Shown piece after piece: positions 53,754-62,140 of a stretch of 62,140 bases of DNA. The DNA is from Candidatus Nitrotoga sp. CP45 (GTDB lineage Bacteria; Pseudomonadota; Gammaproteobacteria; Burkholderiales; Gallionellaceae): assembly GCA_003402375.1 (NCBI GenBank), contig QFXJ01000046.1:1-62140 (forward strand), written 5' to 3'. The position numbers and the translations under genes were made by a program. Numbering within the stretch: position 1 is the stretch's first letter; each line of letters starts with the position of its first letter. Under the pieces are notes generated by a model. That model saw nothing but the letters and a program-made list of their open reading frames with translations. It was not told where the DNA came from and ran no database searches.

Positions 53754-54779
53754 ATGTATCCGCTGATTCGACCGCTGCTTTTTTCCTTTAATCCGGAAAC
53801 TGCCCACCACATTACGCTGGATGCGTTGCAGTTTGCCTATCGGTTTGGCCTGCTGCCGCTGATTGTCAAACATCCGGTAGATAATCCACAAAAAGTGATG
53901 GGTTTGACCTTTCCCAACTCGGTCGGGCTGGCCGCAGGATTAGACAAAAATGGCGATTACATCGATGCGCTGGCCGCACTGGGTTTTGGTTTCATTGAGA
54001 TCGGGACTGTCACGCCCCGCGCCCAAGAAGGCAACCCCAATCCGCGCTTGTTTCGCCTGCCTGAGGCGCACGGTATCATCAACCGAATGGGGTTCAACAA
54101 CCATGGCGTGGATGCACTCATTGAAAACGTAAAACGCGCAAATTTTCGTGGTATTTTGGGCATCAACATCGGCAAAAATTTCGATACGCCGATTGAACAT
54201 GCCGCCGCTGATTACTTGATCGGATTACAGCGTGTGTACGTCCATGCCAGTTATGTTGCTATTAATATTTCTTCGCCGAACACCAAGAATTTGCGCCAGT
54301 TGCAAGGGAGTGATGAGTTGGATGCGTTGCTCGCGCAACTTAAAGCGGAGCAGGAAAAGTTGGCTGATTTGCACGGCAAATATGTTCCGTTGGCGTTAAA
54401 AATAGCCCCCGATCTTGATAGCGAACAAATCCGCCAGATAGCGACACTTTTGCAACGCCACCGCATTGACGGCGTAATCGCCACTAATACAACGCTGACG
54501 CGCACGGGTGTCAAACATTTTTCGCGGCATTCGGAGGCGGGCGGACTGAGTGGCGCGCCATTGCGTGACAAATCTACTGCCGTTATCCGCGAACTTGCCA
54601 CCGCATTACAAGGATCTCTGCCTATTATCGGCGTAGGCGGCATCCTGGGCGGAAAAGATGCAGCGGAAAAAATACGCGCTGGCGCTGAACTAATACAGAT
54701 TTACAGTGGATTGATTTATCGCGGCCCTGGATTAGTCAATGAATGCGTTAAAGCGATTGGTAATTTGCAACACAGCTAA
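53754..54779 (+). CDS. pyrD: Dihydroorotate dehydrogenase (quinone), class 2
   Basis: A 341-residue membrane-associated flavoenzyme of pyrimidine synthesis that oxidises dihydroorotate and passes electrons to ubiquinone. The N-terminal amphipathic segment ([24 protein letters not shown]) marks class 2. FMN-binding and catalytic segments include [46 protein letters not shown] with the base Ser, and [16 protein letters not shown]. It follows the Bpt gene after one base. A terminator-like hairpin follows the stop. The end at 54779 matches family length. Confidence 0.95.
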   Translation: MYPLIRPLLFSFNPETAHHITLDALQFAYRFGLLPLIVKHPVDNPQKVMGLTFPNSVGLAAGLDKNGDYIDALAALGFGFIEIGTVTPRAQEGNPNPRLFRLPEAHGIINRMGFNNHGVDALIENVKRANFRGILGINIGKNFDTPIEHAAADYLIGLQRVYVHASYVAINISSPNTKNLRQLQGSDELDALLAQLKAEQEKLADLHGKYVPLALKIAPDLDSEQIRQIATLLQRHRIDGVIATNTTLTRTGVKHFSRHSEAGGLSGAPLRDKSTAVIRELATALQGSLPIIGVGGILGGKDAAEKIRAGAELIQIYSGLIYRGPGLVNECVKAIGNLQHS

Positions 54780-54786
54780 CGAGATA

Positions 54787-54812
54787 ATCGGCATAGGCAA
54801 GCCCGATTTTTT
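54787..54812 (+). terminator. Rho-independent terminator after pyrD
   Basis: ATCGG (54787-54791) pairs with CCGAT (54803-54807), and a GGC-AA-GCC stem lies inside the loop. A run of six T ends the structure at 54812. It lies eight bases beyond the pyrD stop codon and fits an intrinsic terminator for the aat operon. Confidence 0.5.
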
Positions 54813-55029
54813 CATGCAAATTGATTTGTGCTTTGGCCTGATTCAAAGTTTCTTCGAAATGCTTCCGCATGCTTCATTCGTTGATCTTGCCAAGATCATT
54901 AGTGAAGATAGCGCTAGGTCAAAACTAGAGTTATGATAGTTCCACGCCTTATGAGTTTTGCTGTTGGGTTATTCCCCTGCCAAGAGCCGATATAATCCTA
55001 ACTATGCTTTTTATACAATTCCGCACTCC

Positions 55030-57333
55030 ATGACTTCCCGCTGGTGGTTTTATCCGGTTATAGCTGGCCTCGCCCTCATCATCACACCATTGTTGTTGCT
55101 GATGTTTGCGGCAATGGTGGTATACCCTACGCTGCCTTCACTTGAAGCACTGACCGACTATCGGCCTAAAATTCCACTACGTGTATATAGCGTGGAGGGT
55201 GTCCTGATCGGCGAATTCGGGGAGGAACGTCGCGCGCTTGTCAAGATTGACGAAGTCCCTGATTTGATGAAAAAAGCTGTTCTCGCAGCGGAAGATGACC
55301 GGTTTTATGAGCACGGCGGGGTGGATTACATGGGCGTATTGCGCGCCACTTATAACAATTTCACCTCGGGCGGCGTCAAGCAAGGGGCCAGCACGATTAC
55401 CATGCAAGTGGCACGCAATTTTTTCCTGACCAAAGAGAAAAAATTGTCGCGAAAATTTAACGAAGTGTTGCTTGCCATCAAGATCGAACACAATCTGAGT
55501 AAGGATGAAATCCTCCAGCTTTATATTAATCATATCTATCTTGGTCAGCGCGCTTATGGTTTTGCTGCTGCCGCGCAAGGCTATTTTGGCAAAAGCCTAG
55601 ACCAACTTGGCGTAGCTGAGTTCGCTATGCTAGCTGGTTTACCCAAAGCTCCTTCCATTTATAATCCAGTGGTCAATCCCAAGCGTGCCAAACTGCGTCA
55701 AACCTATGTATTGCGCCGCATGCAGGAGCTGGGTTTTATTGACATCCCACAACAAGAAGCGGCACTGCATCAACCCCTGATGGTGAAACGCAGCTATCAA
55801 GAATTTTCAGGCAAAGCTGATTATCTGGCGGAAATGGTTAGGCAAGAGGTATTCAAACGCTATCAGGATGACACTTATACGCAAGGTATCAAGGTCTATA
55901 CAACCATCCGTCAACAAGACCAGGCAACAGCCTATGAAGCCCTGCGCAAAGGTGTGCTGGAATATGACCGACGCCATGGTTACCGCGGCCCGGAAGGCTA
56001 TATTGATCTTCAAAAAGGGAATACTGAAGAAGAGTTGGAAGAAGCGCTACAGGATATTGCTGATAGTGATGACATGATTCCTGCCGTAGTACTTGCAGCA
56101 AATCCCAAAGGTATCCGTGCTTACAGCAAGGGGGGGGGCATCGCCAAAATTAGCGGTGAAGGACTGAAATTTGCGTTACCTTATATGAACGACAAGACTG
56201 CACTGAACCGGCGCTTACGTGCCGGTTCACTAATCCACGTGCAGAAGGACGAGAAGAACAATTGGAAGATTGTCCAGCTACCGCAAGTGGAAGCGGCATT
56301 CGTTTCAGCCAGTCCGCGAAATGGAGCGATCTATGCATTGGTAGGCGGTTTTGATTTCAACCGCAACCAATTTAACCACGTAACCCAGGCCTGGCGGCAA
56401 CCCGGCTCTAGCTTCAAACCGTTCATTTATTCCGCCGCATTGGAAAAAGGCCTGACCCCTGCCTCTGTTATTGACGACGCTCCCTTAGTGATTGATGCGA
56501 CAGAGACAGGCAGCGAAGCTTGGGAGCCGAAAAACTACGATGGGGTATTTGAAGGTCCTATGCGCATGAGGCAAGCGCTTGTTAAATCCAAAAACATGAT
56601 CTCGATTCGCATCTTGCAAACTATCACACCGCAATATGCACAAGACTACATCACCAAGTTTGGCTTTGACGCAGCCAAGCACCCTCCTTACCTCACTATG
56701 GCATTAGGTGCCGGTTCGGTTACGCCTATGCAAATGTTGACGGGTTACTCAGTCTTCGCCAATGGCGGCTTCCGCATCACCCCCTATTTCATCCAGCGCA
56801 TTGAGGACAGCAATGGCAAAGTGCTACACCAAGCCACGCCCGTTGTGGCCGGAGAAACCGCCCAGCAGGTTATAGATGTGCGTAATGCTTTCACCATGGT
56901 AAGCATGATGCAAGGCGTGGTGCAACACGGCACTGCCTTTCGCGCCATGCAATTAGGTCGCCATGATTTAGCGGGCAAGACCGGCACTACAAACGATTCG
57001 ATGGATGCCTGGTTCTGCGGCTTCCATCCCACTATGGTAGGAATTACCTGGGTTGGTTTCGATAACCCGCGCAGTCTGGGCGAGAGGGAAACCGGAGGCG
57101 GGGCTGCATTACCCATTTGGATGGATTACATGGGAAAAACACTCAAAAAAGTTCCTGAAGTTTCTTACACCATGCCGGAAAACATGGTGGCTGCACGCAT
57201 TAACAACGAGGGGCAGCGGAATGAAGCTGGTGAATTAGTGGAATATTTTTACCAAGAAAATTTGCCGCCAGAGCAAGTCGTCCCGCCCCCAGAAAAGTCG
57301 CTTATTGAAACAATCATCGATCACGTATTTTAA
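55030..57333 (+). CDS. mrcA: Penicillin-binding protein 1A (glycosyltransferase-transpeptidase)
   Basis: A 767-residue bifunctional peptidoglycan synthase. An N-terminal membrane anchor (about 8-35) precedes the GT51 domain with AAEDDRFYEHGG (catalytic Glu) and QGASTITMQVARN. An OB-like insert follows, then the transpeptidase domain with PGSSFKPF (SxxK nucleophile), SKNM (SxN) and KTGTTND (KTG). The C-terminal proline-rich tail is typical of PBP1A. The ATG at 55030 is chosen; a longer frame from 54958 adds 24 residues ahead of the membrane anchor. It precedes the nucleotidyltransferase-like gene by six bases, so the two are probably co-transcribed. Confidence 0.94.
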   Translation: MTSRWWFYPVIAGLALIITPLLLLMFAAMVVYPTLPSLEALTDYRPKIPLRVYSVEGVLIGEFGEERRALVKIDEVPDLMKKAVLAAEDDRFYEHGGVDYMGVLRATYNNFTSGGVKQGASTITMQVARNFFLTKEKKLSRKFNEVLLAIKIEHNLSKDEILQLYINHIYLGQRAYGFAAAAQGYFGKSLDQLGVAEFAMLAGLPKAPSIYNPVVNPKRAKLRQTYVLRRMQELGFIDIPQQEAALHQPLMVKRSYQEFSGKADYLAEMVRQEVFKRYQDDTYTQGIKVYTTIRQQDQATAYEALRKGVLEYDRRHGYRGPEGYIDLQKGNTEEELEEALQDIADSDDMIPAVVLAANPKGIRAYSKGGGIAKISGEGLKFALPYMNDKTALNRRLRAGSLIHVQKDEKNNWKIVQLPQVEAAFVSASPRNGAIYALVGGFDFNRNQFNHVTQAWRQPGSSFKPFIYSAALEKGLTPASVIDDAPLVIDATETGSEAWEPKNYDGVFEGPMRMRQALVKSKNMISIRILQTITPQYAQDYITKFGFDAAKHPPYLTMALGAGSVTPMQMLTGYSVFANGGFRITPYFIQRIEDSNGKVLHQATPVVAGETAQQVIDVRNAFTMVSMMQGVVQHGTAFRAMQLGRHDLAGKTGTTNDSMDAWFCGFHPTMVGITWVGFDNPRSLGERETGGGAALPIWMDYMGKTLKKVPEVSYTMPENMVAARINNEGQRNEAGELVEYFYQENLPPEQVVPPPEKSLIETIIDHVF

Positions 57334-57339
57334 TTTGAC

Positions 57340-57951
57340 ATGAGTAAAGATCGTGTACATCGGCGCGACCTGATGCGTGAACAGCTCGCTCATCACGCTG
57401 CGCGTCTAATGGCTGAAGGTGGCATTACTGATTATGCGTTTGCCAAACGCAAGGCTGCCAAACAAATGGGTGCGGAAGATACTCAACACTTGCCCAGCAA
57501 TGATGAAGTTGAAATGGCGTTGCGCAGTTTCCGTGCTTTGTATCAGAGTGAAAGCCATCCTCTTGTCCTGCACCACTTGCGCCAGCAAGCGCTCGCCGCT
57601 ATGCAATTATTGGAGCCCTTTCATCCCTTCCTCACCGGCTCCGTGTTGAACGGCACGGCAGGCGAGCAATCAGACATTAACCTTTTGGTTTATTCCGATG
57701 ACGAAAAGGCCGTGATGATGTTCCTGCTCAAGCATAATCTGCCTTTTGAAGGCGGTGAATGGTCCGTACATCTGACGGGCAGGCAACAAACTGTGCCTTG
57801 CTTTACGCTGAAAACTGAAACTGATGTACCGGTGAATATCGCGATACTGCCTGAAAATGCAAGGTTCAGTGGCAGCCGTAAGGTGGGGAGACAAGCGGAT
57901 ATAGCGGCAGTTAAACGGTTGCTTGACGATGAACGCGTGAATGATGAGTAG
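57340..57951 (+). CDS. Nucleotidyltransferase-like protein
   Basis: A 203-residue protein with a helical N-terminal half and a C-terminal part resembling the polymerase-beta nucleotidyltransferase fold. LTGSVLNGTAGEQSDINLLVY shows the GS start and a single Asp in SDIN where active enzymes usually have DxD, so catalytic activity is doubtful. To my memory, proteins of this shape in betaproteobacteria are sometimes annotated as UDP-N-acetylmuramate-alanine ligase, which this sequence does not support. It follows mrcA after six bases and converges on mltA. Function unknown. Confidence 0.68.
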   Translation: MSKDRVHRRDLMREQLAHHAARLMAEGGITDYAFAKRKAAKQMGAEDTQHLPSNDEVEMALRSFRALYQSESHPLVLHHLRQQALAAMQLLEPFHPFLTGSVLNGTAGEQSDINLLVYSDDEKAVMMFLLKHNLPFEGGEWSVHLTGRQQTVPCFTLKTETDVPVNIAILPENARFSGSRKVGRQADIAAVKRLLDDERVNDE

Positions 57952-58006
57952 ATATTTTGCATAATCCGCACTGAAATGCGGCCGCACTTCAAACTTGAAC
58001 GTATCC

Positions 58007-59227
58007 TTAATTTAACGTCGGTTCCCCGCCTTTCGGAAACAGCACCCATAGTCGCCCTTGCTGCTTCATTTTGCCCGCTTGTGCCCCCGCAGTTTCGCCA
58101 AATCCCCAGAAAAAATCTGCGCGCACCGCGCCTTTGATGGCCCCCCCCGTGTCTTGTGCCAGCATCAAACGGTTGAGTGGTGCGCTATCATTGGGATAGG
58201 TCGTAGCGAGAAAGACCGGCGCACCCAGTGGGATGGTGCGCGGATCTACGGCAATACTGTATTCATTGGTAAGTGGCACGCCCAGTGCACCCAATGGTGC
58301 AGACAGGCTATCCGGCAATTCGCGTAAAAATACGTAGCTTGGATTTTGTTCCAGTAATCTGTTAATTTTATCTGGATTTTTCTCGGCCCATGTCTTGATG
58401 CCCTGCATGGAAGCTTCTTCGAGCTTAAGTTCGCCTGTTTCAACCAGCTTCTTGCCGATGGACATGTAAGGATGACCGTTTTGGTCCGCATATCCGACCT
58501 TCACTTGCTGGCCATCGGGTAATTCAATGCGTCCAGAGCCTTGTATTTGCAGAAAAAACAACTCAATTGCATTCTCCACCCAGAACAATTCATTCCCTAT
58601 TAGCGCACCGGCCCCGGTTCCGGCATCAATTTCTGCACGGTTGTAGTAGGGCACAATGCGTTTGCCCTGTAGGCGGCCGCGCAGGCGCAGATCTTTGAGT
58701 TGCGGATAGACTGCGCCCAGATCGATCGTAAGCAAATCATTCGGTGCCGCATACAAAGGATATTGGAAGTGCGGGGTTTTGGAACGGCTGCCCTTGAGTA
58801 AAGGCTCGTAATAACCGGTAATTACTCCTTGCTCGCTACCGTCCGGATTGAGCAGTTGATAAGGGGTAAACCACTCTTCATAAAATGCACGCAGCGTAGC
58901 ATTGTCATTAACCCCCAATTGTTCGGCTTGAACACATACCTCCTGCCAGTGCGGCTTGTTTTTCAGCACACGACAGCTTTGCAGAAATGCAGTTTGGGAA
59001 GGTGCAAGGTCGAGAGTTTGCCAATCCGGCAACATCTCCCACTTACTCACAATAAACAACGGGGCAGGTACCCCTGCTATGGGTGCTGGCACCACTTTGG
59101 GAGGCAGCACAACTGGTTGGGGACGTGACACAACGGGCGGTTTGGATAAAATGGAGCAAGCGGTAAGAAATACGCTCAATACCAAAGCCAACCATTTTTT
59201 ATTTATTTTAAAATGATGTCTCTTCAT
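58007..59227 (-). CDS. mltA: Membrane-bound lytic murein transglycosylase A
   Basis: A 406-residue outer-membrane lipoprotein that cleaves peptidoglycan glycan strands to 1,6-anhydro-muropeptides. The signal peptide ends at a lipobox (VFLTACS), followed by a proline-rich linker. The MltA domain has GYYEPLLKGSR, and the C-terminal 3D domain has YSIAVDPRTIPLGAP and LAQDTGGAIKGAVRADFFWG, with the catalytic Asp. It connects functionally with ampD (which recycles its products) and mrcA in this window. It converges on the nucleotidyltransferase-like gene. Confidence 0.93.
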   Translation of the reverse strand: MKRHHFKINKKWLALVLSVFLTACSILSKPPVVSRPQPVVLPPKVVPAPIAGVPAPLFIVSKWEMLPDWQTLDLAPSQTAFLQSCRVLKNKPHWQEVCVQAEQLGVNDNATLRAFYEEWFTPYQLLNPDGSEQGVITGYYEPLLKGSRSKTPHFQYPLYAAPNDLLTIDLGAVYPQLKDLRLRGRLQGKRIVPYYNRAEIDAGTGAGALIGNELFWVENAIELFFLQIQGSGRIELPDGQQVKVGYADQNGHPYMSIGKKLVETGELKLEEASMQGIKTWAEKNPDKINRLLEQNPSYVFLRELPDSLSAPLGALGVPLTNEYSIAVDPRTIPLGAPVFLATTYPNDSAPLNRLMLAQDTGGAIKGAVRADFFWGFGETAGAQAGKMKQQGRLWVLFPKGGEPTLN

Positions 59228-59712
59228 GGTGAATATTTTTATAAATTCTGTTTAGTCGCCAGGTTTTCCGACGGCTCCTGAGAGTTTTCGCGTAAAAGCA
59301 ATTGATTTTCGGAAAATGGAGGGTCTGAAATTATTACCTGTGCATAGGAGGTTTGATTCAATGGTACGTTGTTATGATACTACGCGGTACAGATAAGCTC
59401 CCTTCTTTAAGGTCTTCAGCTATTGGACACCTCTAAAAAATGCCGGTAAGTCTCACGGTACGGAAGCTTGAAGAAGAATGAAAGAAAATATTGTAATGCC
59501 AGTGCAGTGTTGCACGCTAATTAGAACTTAAATAAATACTGAAAAAATGATCCCAAAAATAAATTTCGTCAAGAATGCGGCACTGCACTATCTTCCTGTA
59601 ATGCGTGGGGGTTGGGGTGGGTAAATAGGTGATGGAATAATGGTTATAATGAGCGGCAAGGGATTGGGCTTTAGTTTATTCAGCCCAAGCTACCGTGTTC
59701 AAAACACCTCCA
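59228..59712. other. Gap between mltA and a small lipoprotein gene
   Basis: No gene is recognised. ACACCTCTAAAAAATGCC near 59425 resembles one end of the MITE family. TATAAT (59645-59650) could be the -10 element of the lipoprotein gene; its -35 is weak. Confidence 0.35.
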
Positions 59713-60240
59713 ATGAAGACACAAATGATAAACAACACAAAATACTTTGCCGTAATTGTTGCTTCAATTATTTCTATGTGTGGATGTGCAACGGTTGACA
59801 CTTTTCAAAAAATGAATTCATACGAAAGAGCCCAATATGTCTGCTCCAGGGATAGCTACTACGAACGCTTGCGTAATGATGAGTCAAGTCAAGAAGCCAG
59901 AATTGACGATATTAGCAGCGCTTTAGCGCGGGGTTATCGTGTGCATAAATCATGCAAAACCGTAAAAGTGGAGAAGCCTGGCACTGTCTCCTGCACATCT
60001 AATGGCGTAGGAACTCGCATAAATACCGATTGCAAACAAAACACAAATACAACTTATGAAAATGTTTGTACTGAAACACCGGTATCTATCGATGCAAATT
60101 TGGAAAGAGGGAATCTTAAGGTATCCAGAGATCTGATGGACAGGGCCAAGATCGAAAAGAATAATATATATAGTCTTTGCTATTCATTGGTTGAACCGAT
60201 GTCCGCTGAGCAAGCCTTTAGTTATTATAAAAACAGATGA
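59713..60240 (+). CDS. Hypothetical lipoprotein
   Basis: A 175-residue protein with a hydrophobic N-terminus and a lipobox-like SMCGC (Cys25). The mature part starts ATVDTFQKMNSYERAQYVCS and holds about eight Cys in all, including CKTVKV, VSCTSNGVG, TDCKQN and VCTETP, so several disulfides are likely. No family is recognised. A GTG at 59695 opens the frame further up, but the ATG at 59713 gives a standard signal peptide. It may be lineage-specific. The next gene (TfoX-N) begins 68 bases later. Confidence 0.6.
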   Translation: MKTQMINNTKYFAVIVASIISMCGCATVDTFQKMNSYERAQYVCSRDSYYERLRNDESSQEARIDDISSALARGYRVHKSCKTVKVEKPGTVSCTSNGVGTRINTDCKQNTNTTYENVCTETPVSIDANLERGNLKVSRDLMDRAKIEKNNIYSLCYSLVEPMSAEQAFSYYKNR

Positions 60241-60308
60241 ACGGCCCCTAGCCTGGTAGCCCTGTTGGGCTGATGAAATAAACCCCAGCTCTCCTGAAAT
60301 GATAGTAA

Positions 60309-60650
60309 ATGGCCTCAGATTTGTCTTTTGTCGAATACGTCTGTGATCAAATGAGCGCAGCTGGAATAATTGCGTTCCGAAAGATGTTTGGTGAGTACGT
60401 GATTTACTGTGGGGGAAAGGTTGTCGCCCTGGTTTGTGACAATCAATTGTTCGTGAAACCAACATTTGGCGGACGCTCTTTTGTTGAGCGAGTTACCGAA
60501 GCCCCACCCTATCCAGGCGCCAAGGCACATTTTTTGATCGGGGACGAACTAGACAACCGCGAATGGATATCCAAGCTCATCAGGATTACTGAGAGTGAGC
60601 TTCCACTCCCGAAACCCAAGAAGCCAACGCGCCCAAAAAATATAAAATGA
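60309..60650 (+). CDS. TfoX N-terminal domain protein
   Basis: A 113-residue protein with the TfoX/Sxy N-terminal fold: FVEYVCDQMSAAGIIAFRKMFGEYVIYCGGKVVALVCDNQLFVK, followed by AHFLIGDELDNREWISKLI. Full-length TfoX (about 200 residues) activates natural competence with Crp; this protein has only the N-terminal domain and a basic tail (KPKKPTRPKNIK). Single-domain forms are common and mostly uncharacterised. No competence genes lie nearby. It converges on nnrS. Confidence 0.88.
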   Translation: MASDLSFVEYVCDQMSAAGIIAFRKMFGEYVIYCGGKVVALVCDNQLFVKPTFGGRSFVERVTEAPPYPGAKAHFLIGDELDNREWISKLIRITESELPLPKPKKPTRPKNIK

Positions 60651-60787
60651 GCCACCATCTTGGCTGCAAAAAATATTTGTCGCCCCCGCACTGCAAAGGG
60701 CACTGCACGATAAAACCGCACGCTCGGCGTGTTGATTGATGAAACCGCTTTCCTCAAGCCGGTCGACATGAGTATTCATAATGCAGC
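60651..60787 (-). other. Possible remnant of a winged-helix regulator
   Basis: Read on the minus strand, a short frame gives NTHVDRLEESGFINQHAERA, which resembles the recognition-helix and wing region of helix-turn-helix regulators. It continues downstream with no further family match and has no start of its own. It is too short to be called a gene. Confidence 0.2.
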
Positions 60788-62017
60788 TCAACCGGGACGG
60801 CCATCGGTACGTGGTCGCCAGTAGACTGGTAAATAGCGCATCACCCAAGACCCAAAACATGCCAGCCAAACTGTTCCAGCAGCAAAATATAGCCAGTATC
60901 CCGCTTGCATGGGGAGCATGTCTGCCAGCACGCGCAAAATGGCGACAAGCTGTAATCCCATAAACATCAAATTGATCGGGTTGTCTACTTTCATCGGCAG
61001 CCCAGAATGGCCGAGTGTAACGCGTGTGGCCATACCAATCAGCAAAGTGGAGAAACAGCCTATGGTCAGCGCATGTAATGGCGCAAGTCCCCAGATAATG
61101 GTTTTGCCATGGCTGATGAATAGCACAAAGCTTTGCACGGTGAACAGCAGCATGGCGATGCCAAGCCAGGCAAAACCGATGTGCAATACGCCCAGCAGGG
61201 GGAATTTCAGGCTGCGGCGCAATCCCCAACTGTGCGTCAAATGGAGTGCCACGATAGCCAGTGGCGCGTCGCATAGCCAAAGCCAGGCAGATGCATCATT
61301 GATTTGCAGCAGGCCATGCCCTGCGCTGGCAACCAACATGACCCACCAAGCCCAATATGGACTCGGGATATAGTTATGCGTTAGCGCACTGGCGGTGAAG
61401 AATGGAATCATGCGATGCGCAACACTGGAAAATACCGGCAACAGGAATAACCACAGCCCTCCTTGAATAGAGAAATGCAACCATGCTGCGTTGTCTCCTA
61501 ATAACCAGATGAGGTAGGCAACGAGGCCGCACCAACCCAGGCTCAGTGCGATGAAAATGACTTGCGGGTGACGTTTGTTTTGGTGTGGCGTGTCAAGCAA
61601 TACGCGCAGCAGTGCATATAGTGCCAAGATCCATCCCGATAGCGTGCTGAAAATGGCAACAATCAATAGCGTATGACTCATCAATAGCCCGACATAGAAA
61701 CTGACAGCCCCCAGCATGAGCAGCATAAAGGCGGGCACATATCGATGTGGCGGAATTTCGCCACCTTTCATCCAACGTGGATAGGTCGTCATTAAAAAAC
61801 CGAACATGAAAAACGGAAATAGGCCGTAGATCATTAACCATGCATGCGCGGCATTGGGCGCAATTGTCCAAGGTATGGGATGCCAGAGCACATCATATCT
61901 TGTCACCAATTCAGTCAATAACCACACCATCACGGCGAGCGCTTGCATTGCGCCGCCGAAGAACATGACACGGTGAGGTGCGGCACTAAAGATATGCCAC
62001 TGCTTTGAAATTATCAT
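60788..62017 (-). CDS. NnrS-family haem/copper-type membrane protein
   Basis: A 409-residue integral membrane protein with about twelve transmembrane helices and the pattern of NnrS, including PHRVMFFGGAMQAL at the start, GFLMTTYPRWM and LGHSGLPM near residue 345. NnrS is linked to nitric oxide tolerance in denitrifiers and in nitrite-using bacteria, and some members contain haem and copper. The substrate is unknown. The start codon lies two bases from a MITE-like element; the element's end supplies an AGAGG ribosome site nine bases before the ATG. Its own original promoter is not seen in this window. Confidence 0.85.
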   Translation of the reverse strand: MIISKQWHIFSAAPHRVMFFGGAMQALAVMVWLLTELVTRYDVLWHPIPWTIAPNAAHAWLMIYGLFPFFMFGFLMTTYPRWMKGGEIPPHRYVPAFMLLMLGAVSFYVGLLMSHTLLIVAIFSTLSGWILALYALLRVLLDTPHQNKRHPQVIFIALSLGWCGLVAYLIWLLGDNAAWLHFSIQGGLWLFLLPVFSSVAHRMIPFFTASALTHNYIPSPYWAWWVMLVASAGHGLLQINDASAWLWLCDAPLAIVALHLTHSWGLRRSLKFPLLGVLHIGFAWLGIAMLLFTVQSFVLFISHGKTIIWGLAPLHALTIGCFSTLLIGMATRVTLGHSGLPMKVDNPINLMFMGLQLVAILRVLADMLPMQAGYWLYFAAGTVWLACFGSWVMRYLPVYWRPRTDGRPG

Positions 62018-62019
62018 AA

Positions 62020-62140
62020 GGGCACCTCTAAAAATTCAGATTTGCGAGCATCCCCTTCGGGGATTGCCTGCTTAACCCGTCTCGTCACAATACTTTGTTG
62101 CTCACAAAAAATGTTTCCTTACATATCAATTATATGCTGC
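62020..62140. mobile_element. MITE-like element, copy B (right end outside the window)
   Basis: It begins GGGCACCTCTAAAAATTCAG, the same terminal sequence as copy A at 6367. After an inserted hairpin segment (CCCCTTCGGGG) it continues with CGTCACAATAC-, CTCA-AAAAA- and TTACATATCAA-type blocks that align in order with the reverse complement of copy A. It runs off the window. It lies directly against the nnrS start codon. Confidence 0.68.

Noticed and set aside
60549-61280. 243-codon minus-strand frame overlapping nnrS and the TfoX-N gene
   Set aside because: It is antisense to TfoX-N and in a different frame from nnrS, with no family motif. The nnrS frame has clear membrane-protein features.
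1-62140. Search for tRNA, rRNA, tmRNA, CRISPR arrays, prophage or integron features
   Set aside because: Reading the gaps by eye showed no cloverleaf, rRNA-like segment, repeat-spacer array, integrase or attC-type site. Small RNAs could still be missed.

Overview
This 62 kb window is a chromosomal segment of a betaproteobacterium, most likely in the order Nitrosomonadales. A Gallionellaceae or Nitrosomonas-like relative is my best guess. The evidence is the set of neighbour pairs typical of that group: trxA-rho, secA with a cyclic-nucleotide-binding protein and argJ, DciA/DUF721 next to secA, a PP0621 gene before pilS-pilR-ampD-nrdA-nrdB, an alanine/lysine-repeat histone H1-like protein, aat-ate-pyrD, and an nnrS gene. 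Base composition is close to balanced by eye. No rRNA, tRNA, CRISPR array or prophage was found.

Layout. 1-560: the 5' part of an IS4-family transposase, cut by the window edge. 631-6341: polA, divergent from a LOG-family gene, DUF2782, thrB and a membrane protein. 6342-6948: non-coding, with a MITE-like element. 6949-11526: thioredoxin-like protein, trkA-trkH (potassium uptake, with a possible structured leader), rfbD. 11779-20891: DUF1566 protein, trxA, rho, an orphan AAA ATPase, clpB with a near-consensus sigma-32 promoter, a HbpS/GlcG-like secreted protein, greB. 21066-26709: argJ, cNMP-binding protein and secA on the minus strand, and the divergent DciA-like gene. 26779-35870: small genes, pilS-pilR, ampD, nrdAB, and the repeat-rich histone-like gene. 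36381-40182: msbA, a CDP-glucoseen-reductase-like flavoprotein, an SDR protein. 40207-49423: an accessory, partly decayed region with a 2OG-Fe oxygenase, an IS110 remnant, a DUF1566 protein, an astacin-like protease, a lipoprotein, trxC, nadC, a Ser/Thr kinase-HDOD fusion, a RAYT remnant with a REP-like palindrome, and a HEPN-like hypothetical. 49604-59227: pmbA, darP, esterase, aat-ate-pyrD, mrcA, a nucleotidyltransferase-like gene, mltA. 59713-62140: a small lipoprotein, a TfoX-N protein, and nnrS, whose start codon abuts a second MITE-like copy.

Most genes are housekeeping: DNA repair, transcription termination and elongation, protein export, proteolysis, dNTP supply, cell-wall turnover and lipid A export. 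The most notable observations are: (i) a Pol I whose proofreading domain has Asn in place of two catalytic Asp; (ii) a family of short inverted-repeat elements, one copy with a 4-bp target duplication and one supplying the leader of nnrS; (iii) a two-stem inverted-repeat structure before trkA; (iv) an orphan terminator in the secA leader; (v) a 33-bp, 17-copy coding repeat; (vi) paired palindromes before trxA and a perfect palindrome between pmbA and darP; (vii) an orphan AAA ATPase and a HEPN-like protein that could be defence genes. I did not find a clear multi-gene novel system.
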